In this document: piece after piece, positions 8,069-17,400 of the stretch
How positions within the stretch are numbered: position 1 is the stretch's first letter
Layout: each line of letters starts with the position of its first letter
Source of the DNA: CAYZWU01 sp964482235
GTDB taxonomy: Bacteria > Planctomycetota > B15-G4 > CAYZWU01
Assembly: GCA_964482235.1 (NCBI GenBank)
Contig: CAYZWU010000007.1
Span: forward strand, 101,958-165,957
DNA: 64,000 nucleotides
Direction: 5' to 3'
The notes under the pieces: model-generated
Told to the model about the DNA's origin: nothing
Databases searched by the model: none
Seen by the model: the letters and a program-made list of their open reading frames with translations, nothing else
Translations under genes and position numbers: made by a program

Positions 8069-8791
8069 ATGATGAGATGGCACTGGGCGGCTGCGCCGGT
8101 TTCCCTGCTGGTCCTGCTGTACGTGGCATGCCAGGCGGGTACCGGGAACGGCCTGGCCGACAATGACGATTCTCCGACAGGTTCCGGCACCGCGGCCGTG
8201 TACGCTGAAGCCGACGAGGGCGATCCCCCTGCCGCGCCGGGCACCGGCGAACAGGGAGAAAAGCCCGAGCAGGAAAAGCCGAAGCCCGACAAGGCCAAGG
8301 AGGAGAAGCCTGCGAAGAAGCCCGGCAAGGAGGAAGCCACCGAAGAGGAGGAGCCCTTCGCCGACTTTGCCTTTCCACCCACGGTCTCCGACGTGGAGTA
8401 TCACCAGAACGCCTGGTACAGGGACGACTGCCTCCGCTGCCACGAAACCGGAGTGGAGGATGCCACCGTGGTGAGCCACAAGGACATGCCCGAGATCCTG
8501 CTGACTGCCAAGTGTCGGAGCTGTCACGTTCTGATACCCGGCATGAAGCCCGTGAAACCGAAGAAGAGCGAGGAAGACGCTCTCTTCGAGGACTATGCCT
8601 TTCCGCCCATGATTCCCGCGTCCGATTCGCACAAGGAAGCATGGCATGACGACAACTGCCTTCTCTGCCACGAGGACGGCGTTCGGGGAGCACCGATCGT
8701 TCGTCACAAGGACATGCCGGCCGTGCTTCTGAAATCCAAGTGCCGGAGCTGCCACGTTCAGGTGCGCAGCTCGACGCTTCCGGGCCGGTAA
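8069..8791 (+). CDS. NapB-like tetraheme cytochrome c built from a duplicated diheme unit
   Basis: The 240-residue protein has a hydrophobic export segment, a Cys at residue 21 that could be lipidated (though the lipobox is imperfect), a low-complexity Lys/Glu/Pro linker (residues 50-97), and two copies of a roughly 55-residue diheme unit. Heme cysteines are at 121 and 149 (unit 1) and 197 and 225 (unit 2). Each unit reads FAFPP or YAFPP, then AW, CxxCH, G, a conserved His in HKDMP, and CRSCHV. The pattern resembles the two-heme layout of NapB, the electron donor of NapA. It lies between napA and napG, where a NapB function is expected. Standard NapB has only two hemes, so this is a doubled form or a distinct family. 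Confidence 0.7.
   Translation: MMRWHWAAAPVSLLVLLYVACQAGTGNGLADNDDSPTGSGTAAVYAEADEGDPPAAPGTGEQGEKPEQEKPKPDKAKEEKPAKKPGKEEATEEEEPFADFAFPPTVSDVEYHQNAWYRDDCLRCHETGVEDATVVSHKDMPEILLTAKCRSCHVLIPGMKPVKPKKSEEDALFEDYAFPPMIPASDSHKEAWHDDNCLLCHEDGVRGAPIVRHKDMPAVLLKSKCRSCHVQVRSSTLPGR
8363..8755 (+). repeat. Internal duplication in the NapB-like cytochrome gene
   Basis: Two copies of a diheme-coding segment lie at about 8363-8527 and 8591-8755, an offset of 228 bases (76 codons). They share the order aromatic-Ala-Phe-Pro-Pro, Ala-Trp, CxxCH, HKDMP and CRSCHV. The copies differ at many positions, so the duplication is old and under protein-level selection rather than a recent slip. Confidence 0.8.
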
Positions 8792-8808
8792 ACAGAACGC
8801 GGAGAGAG

Positions 8809-9399
8809 ATGGCAGTTTCGCGGCGCTGGTTTCTGATGGGTCTCGGTTTCGGGGCCGGCGTCGCGCTGGGCGGGCTTTTCCACCTTGTCGGTGGGAAAGG
8901 CTCGCCCTCTGCTTTGCTGCGGCCGCCCGGTGCGCTGAAGGAACCCGATTTTCTCGCTGCCTGCATCCGTTGCGGGCAGTGCATCGAGGCCTGTCCCCAT
9001 AAAACGCTTTTTCTTGCCGGATCGGAGGCCGGAACGGCGGTGGGAACCCCCTGCTTCGATCCGGCCAGGATCCCCTGCAGGCTGTGCGAGGGTCTCGACG
9101 AGCTGAAGTGCATCGAGGCGTGCCCCACCCCGGCTCTCCAGCCGGTGGGCGATATCGGCAGGATCCGGATCGGCACGGCCGTGATCGACGAGTCGCGATG
9201 CCTGGCCTACAACTCGGTGTCGTGTCGAGCCTGCTGGCACAACTGTCCTTTCCCCAACGAGGCGATCCGGTTCGACGACATGCTTCGCCCGGTCATCGAT
9301 GAGGACGCCTGCATCGGGTGCGGCATCTGTACCCTCGCCTGCCTCACCAACCCCACCTCGATCCCAGTGATCCCGCATGGCCAGGGAGGCAAACCTTGA
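8809..9399 (+). CDS. napG: Periplasmic ferredoxin-type protein NapG
   Basis: The 196-residue protein has a twin-arginine-like signal (SRRWFLMGLGFG) and four cysteine groups typical of NapG/MauM: CIRCGQCIEACP, CRLCEGLDELKCIEACP, CLAYNSVSCRACWHNCP and CIGCGICTLACL. Four [4Fe-4S] clusters are expected. NapG with NapH forms a quinol dehydrogenase that feeds the nitrate reductase. The ATG at 8809 follows GGAGAGAG; a longer reading from 8740 would overlap the upstream cytochrome gene and lacks a signal, so I reject it. It is slightly short for the family but all clusters are intact. Confidence 0.88.
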   Translation: MAVSRRWFLMGLGFGAGVALGGLFHLVGGKGSPSALLRPPGALKEPDFLAACIRCGQCIEACPHKTLFLAGSEAGTAVGTPCFDPARIPCRLCEGLDELKCIEACPTPALQPVGDIGRIRIGTAVIDESRCLAYNSVSCRACWHNCPFPNEAIRFDDMLRPVIDEDACIGCGICTLACLTNPTSIPVIPHGQGGKP

Positions 9400-10337
9400 A
9401 AGTCGGACCGCTGCGGATCAGGGCCTGGACATGGGCTCACCGGATGACGGCTCTTGCCTTCATCGTGCTTCTCGTTCTGGGCGCGCGCGACGGCTTTCCC
9501 TGGATCAAGGGATCGATCACGGCCACCACGCTCTTCTCCGTCGTTCCTCTTACCGATCCGCTGGCCGCCCTCGAGGTGGTGCTGGCCTCGGGGAGGCTGG
9601 AGTCGACCATGCTGATCGGGGCCGGCATCCTCGTCGCTGTCGCCCTCCTGCTGGGCCCCGTCTTCTGCGGCTGGCTCTGTCCTCTGGGCCTGCTTCTCGA
9701 TCTGAACGACGGGATCAGGCGGCGCCTGGTCAAAGTCCTCGACCGGCTGGGAATCCCGATGCCTCGCTTCGACGTCCGGCGCGATTCGCGGTATCTCGTG
9801 CTCGGCCTGGCGCTGGGTTTCTCGCTGATCGCCGGCCTGCCGGCCTTCCAGACGATCTCCCCGATCAACCTGATGTCGTGGTCCCTCGTCTTCTTCTCCG
9901 GATCGGCCCTGACCGCTGACGCGTCCATCTGGGAGCGATGCCTGATGCTGTGCCGGAACGCGGCCTCGGCCGGCGGTTTCCTTCTCCTCCTGCCGGGGCT
10001 CATCGTGCTCGTGGAGTACGTCGCTCCTCGAATTTGGTGCCGGGCGCTCTGCCCTCTCGGGGCGCTCTACAGTCTGATCGGACGTTTTGCTCCCTTCCGC
10101 GTCCGTGTTAACATCGTCGAGGCGGGCCGGTCGCTCTGCGGCCGGTGCACGGCGCACTGCCCCATGGGGATCGACGTGATGAAGGAATACACCGAGCCGC
10201 GGAAGAGAAGCGTCGATCACCCCGACTGCTCGCGGTGCGGCGAATGCGTCGACGTCTGCCACAGGAAGGTGCTTCGCCTCGGTTTCGTCGACAGGAACGA
10301 GGCTGATCGGAAAGCGATCAAGGGGGCCGGTAGATGA
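9396..10337 (+). CDS. napH: Membrane ferredoxin NapH, quinol dehydrogenase subunit
   Basis: The 313-residue protein begins at a TTG that overlaps the napG stop (TTGA) behind a GGGAGG sequence. It has several transmembrane helices, two CxxxCP motifs on the cytoplasmic side (CGWLCPLG and CRALCPLG) and two C-terminal [4Fe-4S] groups (CGRCTAHCP and CSRCGECVDVCH). This is the NapH layout. NapH oxidises menaquinol and passes electrons to NapG and then to the NapB/NapA pair. No napC or napF is present here, so NapGH is the likely sole quinol route to NapA, unless the NrfD module upstream is shared. Confidence 0.9.
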   Translation: MKVGPLRIRAWTWAHRMTALAFIVLLVLGARDGFPWIKGSITATTLFSVVPLTDPLAALEVVLASGRLESTMLIGAGILVAVALLLGPVFCGWLCPLGLLLDLNDGIRRRLVKVLDRLGIPMPRFDVRRDSRYLVLGLALGFSLIAGLPAFQTISPINLMSWSLVFFSGSALTADASIWERCLMLCRNAASAGGFLLLLPGLIVLVEYVAPRIWCRALCPLGALYSLIGRFAPFRVRVNIVEAGRSLCGRCTAHCPMGIDVMKEYTEPRKRSVDHPDCSRCGECVDVCHRKVLRLGFVDRNEADRKAIKGAGR

Positions 10338-11401
10338 ACGGAACCGTTCTTGCCATCTGCGGCTGGAAGAACTCGGGCAAGACCACGCTGGTCGAGTCGC
10401 TCATCCCCAGGCTTACCCGGAAGGGCCTGGCCGTTGCCGCGGTCAAGCATGACAGCCACGGCATCGACGTCGACCGCCCGGGAAAGGACAGCGATCGCTT
10501 CTTCCGGGCCGGCGCCGACGTGGTGCTGCAGGGGCCGGGCGAGGAGGTGCGCCGCCGCCACGCCTCGGAGGCGGACCGCCTCGACGATCTGCTGGACTCC
10601 CTGATGCCTCGATACGACCTCGTACTGGTGGAAGGGCACAAGGGAACACCCCTTCCCAAGATCTGGCTGCGAGGAGGGGAGGGGGAAGAGGAAAAGTCGG
10701 CGGCTGCGAGGCGGGCCGAAGTGGCGAACGTCCTGCTCGAGCTCGCCAGGGACGATTCCCGCGTCGATGCGGCGCTCGATTTCATCGACAGGTGGCTTCC
10801 CGCGCGATGGATGGAGACGCCGCTGCTCGGCTGCCTCCTCATCGGCGGGAAGAGCCGGCGAATGGGACGGCCGAAGCACCTCCTTCGCCTGGGAGAGGAG
10901 ACCTGGGTGGAGCATATCGCGCGGGTCATGGGGGAGGCGGTGGACGAGGTCGTTGTTGCCGGAGAAGGAGAGCTGCCCGGATCCCTGGCTGCCGTGACCC
11001 GTCTGCCCGACCTGCCCGGCATCGACGGCCCCCTGTCCGGCATCCTCTCGGCGATGCGGTGGCACCGGCGTGCGTCGTGGATCGTGGCCGCCTGCGACCT
11101 GCCCTGCCTCACGGCGGAGGCGGTCGAGTGGCTCGCCGCCTTCCGGAAGCCGGGGCTCTGGGCCGTGGTCCCGGCTGCCGAAGAGCCTGCTTCGGCCGTG
11201 GAGCCGCTTCTGGCTTACTACGACTTCCGTGTTCGCCCTCAGCTCGAGTCGATGGTCCTGGAGGAGGATCTCTCCCTTTACAGGGTCGCCGAGCTGCGTC
11301 AGGCTATCTCGCCCAGACCGCCGCAGAAGATCGCGGCAGCCTGGAAAAACTGCAACACGCTGGATGATCTCGATGGGGAGATCGGTTCCCGGTCGAAGTG
11401 A
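10334..11401 (+). CDS. mobBA: MobB-MobA fusion for molybdenum guanine dinucleotide synthesis
   Basis: The 355-residue protein joins two enzymes. Residues 1 to about 158 are MobB, a GTP-binding adaptor with the P-loop GWKNSGKTT (10-18) and the HDxHGxDxDxPGKDSxRFFRAGAD region. From about residue 160 it is MobA, with the nucleotidyltransferase signature LIGGKSRRMGRPK and a later AACDLPCL motif. MobA transfers GMP from GTP to molybdopterin to give the bis-MGD cofactor that NapA needs. Its ATG overlaps the napH stop by four bases. Fusions of this pair occur in several lineages. It is the last gene before a 252-base structured gap. Confidence 0.9.
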   Translation: MNGTVLAICGWKNSGKTTLVESLIPRLTRKGLAVAAVKHDSHGIDVDRPGKDSDRFFRAGADVVLQGPGEEVRRRHASEADRLDDLLDSLMPRYDLVLVEGHKGTPLPKIWLRGGEGEEEKSAAARRAEVANVLLELARDDSRVDAALDFIDRWLPARWMETPLLGCLLIGGKSRRMGRPKHLLRLGEETWVEHIARVMGEAVDEVVVAGEGELPGSLAAVTRLPDLPGIDGPLSGILSAMRWHRRASWIVAACDLPCLTAEAVEWLAAFRKPGLWAVVPAAEEPASAVEPLLAYYDFRVRPQLESMVLEEDLSLYRVAELRQAISPRPPQKIAAAWKNCNTLDDLDGEIGSRSK

Positions 11402-11481
11402 ATTTATCGGTCCGGGGAATGAAAACCGCAAAGGGCGTGACATTCGATCTCCCATTGATATACTTGGAATTATTGAGAAAA

Positions 11482-11650
11482 CGATCGGCAGCCGGCTGCA
11501 TCGACTCCTGCCAGTCAGGAGCGAATCGATCCGCCGGCTGCTCGGGCTTCCGATCCGGTGGGCCTAAAGCCTTACAACCCGTAAGGCCATGGCCGCCGGA
11601 CGACAGGGTCTTGACGGAAACGTTCCGGCCTCCCGTTTGGAAAGGAATCG
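11482..11650 (+). ncRNA. Structured leader of moaA, candidate Moco-type riboswitch
   Basis: The 252-base gap before moaA folds strongly. GCAGCCGGC (11488-11496) pairs with GCCGGCTGC (11533-11541). Inside it ATCGA (11500-11504) pairs with TCGAT (11526-11530), and CTCCTG (11505-11510) pairs with CAGGAG (11516-11521). A second hairpin pairs GCCTTAC (11569-11575) with GTAAGGC (11581-11587). The 3' part (GACGGAAACGTTCC, then GGCCTCCCG and the GGAAAGGA ribosome site) is reminiscent of the Moco RNA motif found upstream of moaA in many bacteria. Hairpins are seen directly; family membership is from memory and unverified. If right, cofactor binding could mask the ribosome site. Confidence 0.45.
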
Positions 11651-11653
11651 CCC

Positions 11654-12652
11654 ATGTCCTCGATCCCCGACTCAGCGCAGAGTGCCGTCGATTGTCCTTC
11701 ATCCCTTTACCTGCGCCTATCCGTGACACCGGACTGCAACCTGAAATGCCTCTACTGCCGCCCGGGCGGACCCGGCCGGACAGTGGGCCGAGCAGGAGCG
11801 AAGCCCAGGCAGCTCGACAACGAGAGGCTCCTCGAGCTCGTGTCGCGTATCAACGATGCCGTGCCGGTTCGAAAGCTCCGGATCACGGGAGGCGAACCGC
11901 TGCTCAGGCCCGGCCTCGTCGATCTGGTCATGGCGCTTCACAGCCTTCTCCCGGAGGCTGACCTCTGCCTCACCACGAACGCCACCCTTCTCGAGGACAA
12001 GACTCTCGACCTGAAGCGGGCGGGGATCCGCTTCCTCAACATCAGCCTCGACACGCTCGACAGCAGCGTTTTCCGGGAGCTGTCGCGGTCCAGGGGTCTC
12101 TCGAGGGTCCTGGCCGGGATCGCCGCGGCGGAACGGGCCGGATTCGATCGGCTCAAGCTGAACACCGTCCTGCTACGCAGCCGCAACGCCGACCAGGTGG
12201 CCGAGATCGTCAGCCTGGCAGCGCGCCGCGGCTGCGAGATCCGCTTCGTGGAGCTGATGCCCTTCGGCGAGGGGGCGCGTCTCTTCGAGAAGGAGTTCGT
12301 TTCCGCTGACGAGGCCTTCGCCCGGATCGAGAAGCGGTTCCCCTGCCTGGGGCCTCTGCCGGCCAGTCCCACGGCCAGGAGGTATCGATTCGACGTGGAG
12401 GGCAGGGAGACCGTGGTTGGCTTCATTCCGGCGATCTCCCACCCCTTCTGCCAGTACTGCGACAGGATTCGCCTCGACAGCTTCGGCCGCATCTTCTCCT
12501 GCCTCCGGTCGGAGAAGGGAGTCAATCTCGACCGGTATCTCAACGAGGGGCGCTCGGCCGACGTCGCGGCGCACGTGAGGGCAGTTGCCGGGAAAGGAAC
12601 GAAGCAGCGTACCGAGTGGCCCAGGCGGTCCATGGTTCTTCTGGGCGGCTGA
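11654..12652 (+). CDS. moaA: GTP 3',8-cyclase MoaA (radical SAM)
   Basis: The 332-residue enzyme carries the radical-SAM motif CNLKCLYC (Cys28, Cys32, Cys35) and a second, C-terminal cluster site with Cys266, Cys269 and Cys283. The protein ends in Gly-Gly, as in active MoaA, where this tail takes part in catalysis. The SAM-binding ITGGEPLLRPG motif is present. It performs the first step of molybdopterin synthesis, converting GTP to 3',8-cyclo-GTP, which MoaC then uses. The start follows AAAGGAA and the structured leader. moeA begins 27 bases downstream. Confidence 0.95.
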   Translation: MSSIPDSAQSAVDCPSSLYLRLSVTPDCNLKCLYCRPGGPGRTVGRAGAKPRQLDNERLLELVSRINDAVPVRKLRITGGEPLLRPGLVDLVMALHSLLPEADLCLTTNATLLEDKTLDLKRAGIRFLNISLDTLDSSVFRELSRSRGLSRVLAGIAAAERAGFDRLKLNTVLLRSRNADQVAEIVSLAARRGCEIRFVELMPFGEGARLFEKEFVSADEAFARIEKRFPCLGPLPASPTARRYRFDVEGRETVVGFIPAISHPFCQYCDRIRLDSFGRIFSCLRSEKGVNLDRYLNEGRSADVAAHVRAVAGKGTKQRTEWPRRSMVLLGG

Positions 12653-12679
12653 GGCTTCCGGCTGGAGGGAGGATCCGCG

Positions 12680-13879
12680 ATGATAGATCCGGAAAAGGCC
12701 CTCGATCTGGTCCGGGAACGAAGCGTGCCGGGAGAGCCGAGGCGCTGCTCGCTGCAGAGTGCAGCCGGGTGCGTCCTGGCCGAGGCTGTTTCGGCGGACC
12801 GCGACTTTCCCCCCTTCGATCGCTCCATGATGGACGGCGTGGCCGTTCGCGTCGAGGACGCGGGAAGCCGGGTCCGGCTGACCGGCGAGGTGGCTGCCGG
12901 GCAGCCGCCGCAGGGGAGCGTCGAGCCGGGCACCTGTTTCACCGTCATGACCGGCGCCGCCTGTCCGCCGGGCACCGAGGCGGTCGTGCCGAAGGAGAAG
13001 ACCACGCGCGACGGAGAATGGGTGGCCTTGCCGCCCGCGCTCGATCGCGACTGGAACGTGGTCCGGAAGGGCTCGGAGCGCGCCCGGGGCGCCGGGATCC
13101 TCGAGGCTGGAGCCCTGCTGACTCCGCTGGCCGTTGCGGCCCTGGCTGCCGCCGGATGCAGCAGGCCCCTCGTGATCCCGCGGCCCACGATCGCCCTGAT
13201 CACGACGGGCCGCGAGGTCGTCGATCCCGCCACGCGTCCCGAGACGCATCAGATCCGCGACGCCAACGGTCCTATGCTCGAATCCCAGGCTGCTGTGCTG
13301 GGAGCTCCCGTTGCCTTTCGGACCCACGCCGATGACACGGAGGAGTCGCTCCTTGCGGCCCTCGAACGGGCCGGGGAGGCTGATATCATCCTCTTCGTGG
13401 GCGGAGTGTCCATGGGGAAGTACGACCTCGTTCCCGGCGTGATCGAGCGGTTCGGCGCGGAGATCGTATTCAGAAAGGTGTCCCAGAAGCCGGGCAAGCC
13501 GCTGCTCCTCGCCGGCAAGGGAAGCCGGCTGATTTTCGGTATTCCCGGCAATCCGCTGGCCGCGCACTTCTGCTATCACCGGTACGTGAGCGCTGCAGTT
13601 CTTGCCATGGCCGGGCGCTCGCCGGAACGTCTTTCATTCCAGGGAGTCCTTTCCGCACCGGCGGCAGCCAGGAAGGGGAGGACCTCGTTCCTCCTTGGCC
13701 AGGCTTCCCTGATCGGGGGAGAGTGGCAGGTCATGCCTGCCGGCCAGAAGAGCACGGCGGATCTCTTCGGCACTGTCGACGCCAACTGCTATCTTCGCCT
13801 GGAGGGAGAGGACGGGGAACTCGCGGCCGGGGATAGGATCGCATTCACGTTGATTGGAGGGAAAGAATGGACGATCTGA
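12680..13879 (+). CDS. moeA: Molybdopterin molybdotransferase MoeA
   Basis: The 399-residue protein is MoeA, which inserts molybdate into adenylylated molybdopterin. Diagnostic segments are FPPFDRSMMDGVAV (about residues 36-50), IALITTGREVV, RDANGPML, FVGGVSMGKYDLVP and GIPGNPLAAHFCYHRYV. It starts behind GGAGGGAGGAT, 27 bases after moaA, and its end overlaps moaC by 13 bases, so the three genes are co-translated. I see no moaB/mogA, moaD or moaE in the window; those must be elsewhere. Confidence 0.95.
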   Translation: MIDPEKALDLVRERSVPGEPRRCSLQSAAGCVLAEAVSADRDFPPFDRSMMDGVAVRVEDAGSRVRLTGEVAAGQPPQGSVEPGTCFTVMTGAACPPGTEAVVPKEKTTRDGEWVALPPALDRDWNVVRKGSERARGAGILEAGALLTPLAVAALAAAGCSRPLVIPRPTIALITTGREVVDPATRPETHQIRDANGPMLESQAAVLGAPVAFRTHADDTEESLLAALERAGEADIILFVGGVSMGKYDLVPGVIERFGAEIVFRKVSQKPGKPLLLAGKGSRLIFGIPGNPLAAHFCYHRYVSAAVLAMAGRSPERLSFQGVLSAPAAARKGRTSFLLGQASLIGGEWQVMPAGQKSTADLFGTVDANCYLRLEGEDGELAAGDRIAFTLIGGKEWTI

Positions 13880-14355
13880 CCCATCTGGACAAGAAAGGCA
13901 AGGCGCGCATGGTCGACGTGGGTGAGAAGTCGGCCACCCGGCGCCAGGCCAAGGCCTCGGCCGTGGTCCGAACGCGGCCCGAGGTGATTCGCAAGATCGT
14001 TGACCGGTCTCTGCCCAAGGGAGACGTTCTGGCAGCCGCCCGCCTGGCCGGTATCATGGGGGCCAAGAAGACGCCCGACCTGATTCCCCTGTGCCATCCC
14101 GTTGCCGTAACGTCCGCTCGGATCGACTTCGAGATCGAGGAGGACCTGGTCCGCATCACGGCCACGGTGAACGCTCTGGACAGGACCGGTGTGGAGATGG
14201 AAGCGCTGACCGCCGTTTCCGTGGCTGCCCTGACCCTCTACGACATGTGCAAGTCGGCGGACCGCGCCATGGTGATCGATCTTGTCCGGCTCGATGAGAA
14301 ATCGGGCGGCAAGAGCGGCCACTTCGTCAGGGACAGGAGCGGCGCCGGCCGGTGA
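13867..14355 (+). CDS. moaC: Cyclic pyranopterin monophosphate synthase MoaC
   Basis: The 162-residue protein matches MoaC in length and motifs: LTHLDKKGKARMVDV at the start, AGIMGAKKTPDLIPLCHP in the middle, and GVEMEALTAVSVAALTLYDMCKSADR with the catalytic Asp-Met-Cys-Lys region. It turns 3',8-cyclo-GTP into cyclic pyranopterin monophosphate. It overlaps the end of moeA and closes the molybdenum-cofactor block that follows nap. Confidence 0.96.
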   Translation: MDDLTHLDKKGKARMVDVGEKSATRRQAKASAVVRTRPEVIRKIVDRSLPKGDVLAAARLAGIMGAKKTPDLIPLCHPVAVTSARIDFEIEEDLVRITATVNALDRTGVEMEALTAVSVAALTLYDMCKSADRAMVIDLVRLDEKSGGKSGHFVRDRSGAGR

Positions 14356-14400
14356 TCGCCTTCACTTTCTTTTTCCCGGTTCAGGATCCAAGCTGGAGCA

Positions 14401-17400
14401 ATGCCCATGAGGAACGCCAAGCGATTTCTGTCCCTTGTCCTGTTTGTCCAGTTGTCCGTGCTATTCCTGGCCGCCGGGGAGTGCGAGATCGCAAAGGAGT
14501 CGCGGATTTTCACGACATACCCCTTTTCCGATCCTGACCCCGTTCCCATCCTGACGAGAAAGCCGTTCCTCTATCCCTGTTTCTCCTTCGACGGATTCTG
14601 CACCGAAGGCCGCGACGCCGCCTGGACCGTGATCCGTCTGGAGAACGATCACGTGCGGGTCGAGGTCGTGCCCGAGGCAGGCGGGAAGATCTTCGGCGCC
14701 ATCGAGAAGTCGACGGGGAGGGAGTTCGTCTACCGGAACGATGCGATGAAGTTCCGGCAGATCGCCCTGCGCGGTCCCTGGACGTCGGGAGGGATCGAGC
14801 TCAACTTCGGCGTCGTGGGGCACGCGCCGTCAACGGCCACGCCTGTCGATTACAGGATGTTGAAGAACGCCGACGGGAGCGTCAGCTGCGTGGTGGGCAC
14901 CATCGATCTCGCTTCCCGGACGAGGTGGAGCGTCATTGTCACCGTACCGAGGGAGGGCGCCTTCTTCGAGACCCGCACTCTCTGGTTCAACCCGACCCCT
15001 TTCAGCCAGTCGTACTACGTCTGGATGACGTCGGCCGTCCTGGCGGCCGATGACCTGCAGTACTTCTATCCCGGGCGGTTCTCGCTCGGCCACGGCCGAT
15101 CGGAGATCCCTGAGCCGTGGCCCGTCGACCGGGAGGGCCGAGATGTCTCATTGTATCGGAACAACGACTTCGGATCGCACAAGTCGTACTTCGTCTTCGG
15201 CGAGTACGAACATTTCTTCGGCGGCTACTGGCACGAATCGGATTTCGGCTTCGGCCATTATGCCCTCTACGACGACATGCCGGGCAAGAAGATCTGGATC
15301 TGGGCTCTCTCGCGACAGGGCGCCATCTGGGAGCAGCTCCTCACGGACAGGCACGGCCAGTACAGCGAACCGCAGGCGGGCCGGCTCCTTTCCCAGAGCG
15401 ATCACGAGTTCTTCGCACCGCACGGTGCCGACAGGTGGAAGGAGGTCTACTTCCCCTTCAAGGAGATCGGCGGCCTGACGAAGGCATCACCCCACGCCGC
15501 GCTGAACGTGGAGCGGAAGGAGGACTCGACCCGGCTCGGACTCTGCGCCCTGCAGGCGCTGGACGACGATCTCGTTGTGCTACTCGGCGGCGAGGAGATC
15601 CATCGGGAGCGCCTTCAGCTCGAACCGATGGAGAGCCGCACGATCGATCTCCCTCTTCCGCGATCCGGGGGAGAGCTTTGCGTCGAGGTGGAAGGCAAGC
15701 TCTTCTATTGCAGCGATCCCGCGGCCAATGACATCAAACGGCCCCAGGGCTACCAGCGTCTCGACGAGAGCACGCCCGAGGGCCTCTATCTCTCCGGCGA
15801 ATTCCTCGAGAAGAAGCGAAGCCGCGATGCCGCGATGGAGAAGTACCGGGCCTGCCTGGCAGGGGAGAAGAACCACGTCCGTGCCATGGTCCGCCTTGCG
15901 GAGCTCCACTGCCGCAGGGCCGAGTGCGACGAGGCGCTCGGCTACGCGCGGCAGGCGCTGATCCTGTCGCCCTACGATCCGGACGCCAACCATGTCTACG
16001 GCGTGATCTCGCGCTTTCGCGGCGATCTCGTCGACGCGAAGGAGACCCACGGCTGGGCGGCCCGGTCGATGAAGCACCGGTCGAACGCCTACTGCCAGAT
16101 GGCCGAGATCTCCGTTCTCGAGGGACGTCTCGGCCTGGCGCTCGAGTATGCCGGCCGCGCCATCGACTTCAACAGGTACAACGTGACGGCCCACGAGGTG
16201 AAGGCTGTCGTCTGCCGGTTGAGCGGTCAGGCTGATCGGGCCGGCGAGACTCTCGCCGCGCTCGAGCGATTCGATCCGCTGAACCACCTGGTCCCCTTCG
16301 AGAGATACCGCATGGACGGGTCCGACGCGCTCCTTAAGTCATTCCAGGCGGGCTTTCGCAGCGAGCTGCCCGAGGAGCATTACCTCGAGATGGCCCTCTT
16401 CTACGCCAGGCTCGGTCTTGTAGACGAGGCAGCGGAAATCCTCGCCCTTGCCCCGGAGCATCCCATCGTTCTTTTCTGGCGGGCCTTTTTTCTGAGGGAG
16501 CGGGATGCCGGGAAAAGCGGGCTCTGCCTCGATAAGGCTGCGAGCCTGTCGCCGCGCCTCGTCTTTCCCCACAGGATCGAGACGATCCCGGTCCTCGAGT
16601 GGGCAGCGGATCGCAGGCCCGGAGAGTGGAAGCCGCGCTACTACCTGGGGCTGATCCTATGGGGCAAGGGGCGGCGTGCGGAGGCGCGTCGGCTCTTCGA
16701 GTCGTGCGGCGAGACCGGCTTTGCTCCACTTCACCTGATTCTCGCCCACATGGACGGGGAAGGGGCCCTTCCGCACCTTGAGAAGGCGCTGGCCGCTGAC
16801 GAGGGCGAGTGGCGCTGCTGGCACTCCCTGATCGAGAATCACAGAGGGAACGCGCGGTTCGACGAGGCGCTCGACCTGTCGCGCCGTGGGACCGCCCGGT
16901 TTCCCCGTTCCGTGGTCCTTGCCATGGATCTTGCCGGTTCGTTTTACGATGGGGGGCGATATGAAGAATGTCTCGATGTCCTGGCGGGCCGGACGGTCCT
17001 CCCCTACGAGGGAAGCTGGGAAGCCCACGATCTCTATCTGCGCGCCCATGTATCACTGGCGCTCGAGTCGATGAAGGCGGGCGACTACAAGGCCGCACTC
17101 GATCACTTCGACCGAGCCAGGGAATATCCCGAGAGCCTGGGAACGGGAAAACCCTTCGATCCAGACTTCCGGCTCCATGACTACCTTGCCGCCCTCTGCT
17201 GCGACAAAGGCGGCGACGCGGCCGGAGCGGACAGGTTCAGGAAAAGCGTTCTCGACTTCACGAGGCGAATGGGGACCTCGCGGGGGGGCTATCACTACTT
17301 CGGCATGCTGGCCCTGAGGGATGCCGGCAAGGAATGGGAGGCCGTCTCCCTTCTGGGGAAGCTGGAAGGCCGGTCGCCGAAGGATTTCAGGAACGAATGG

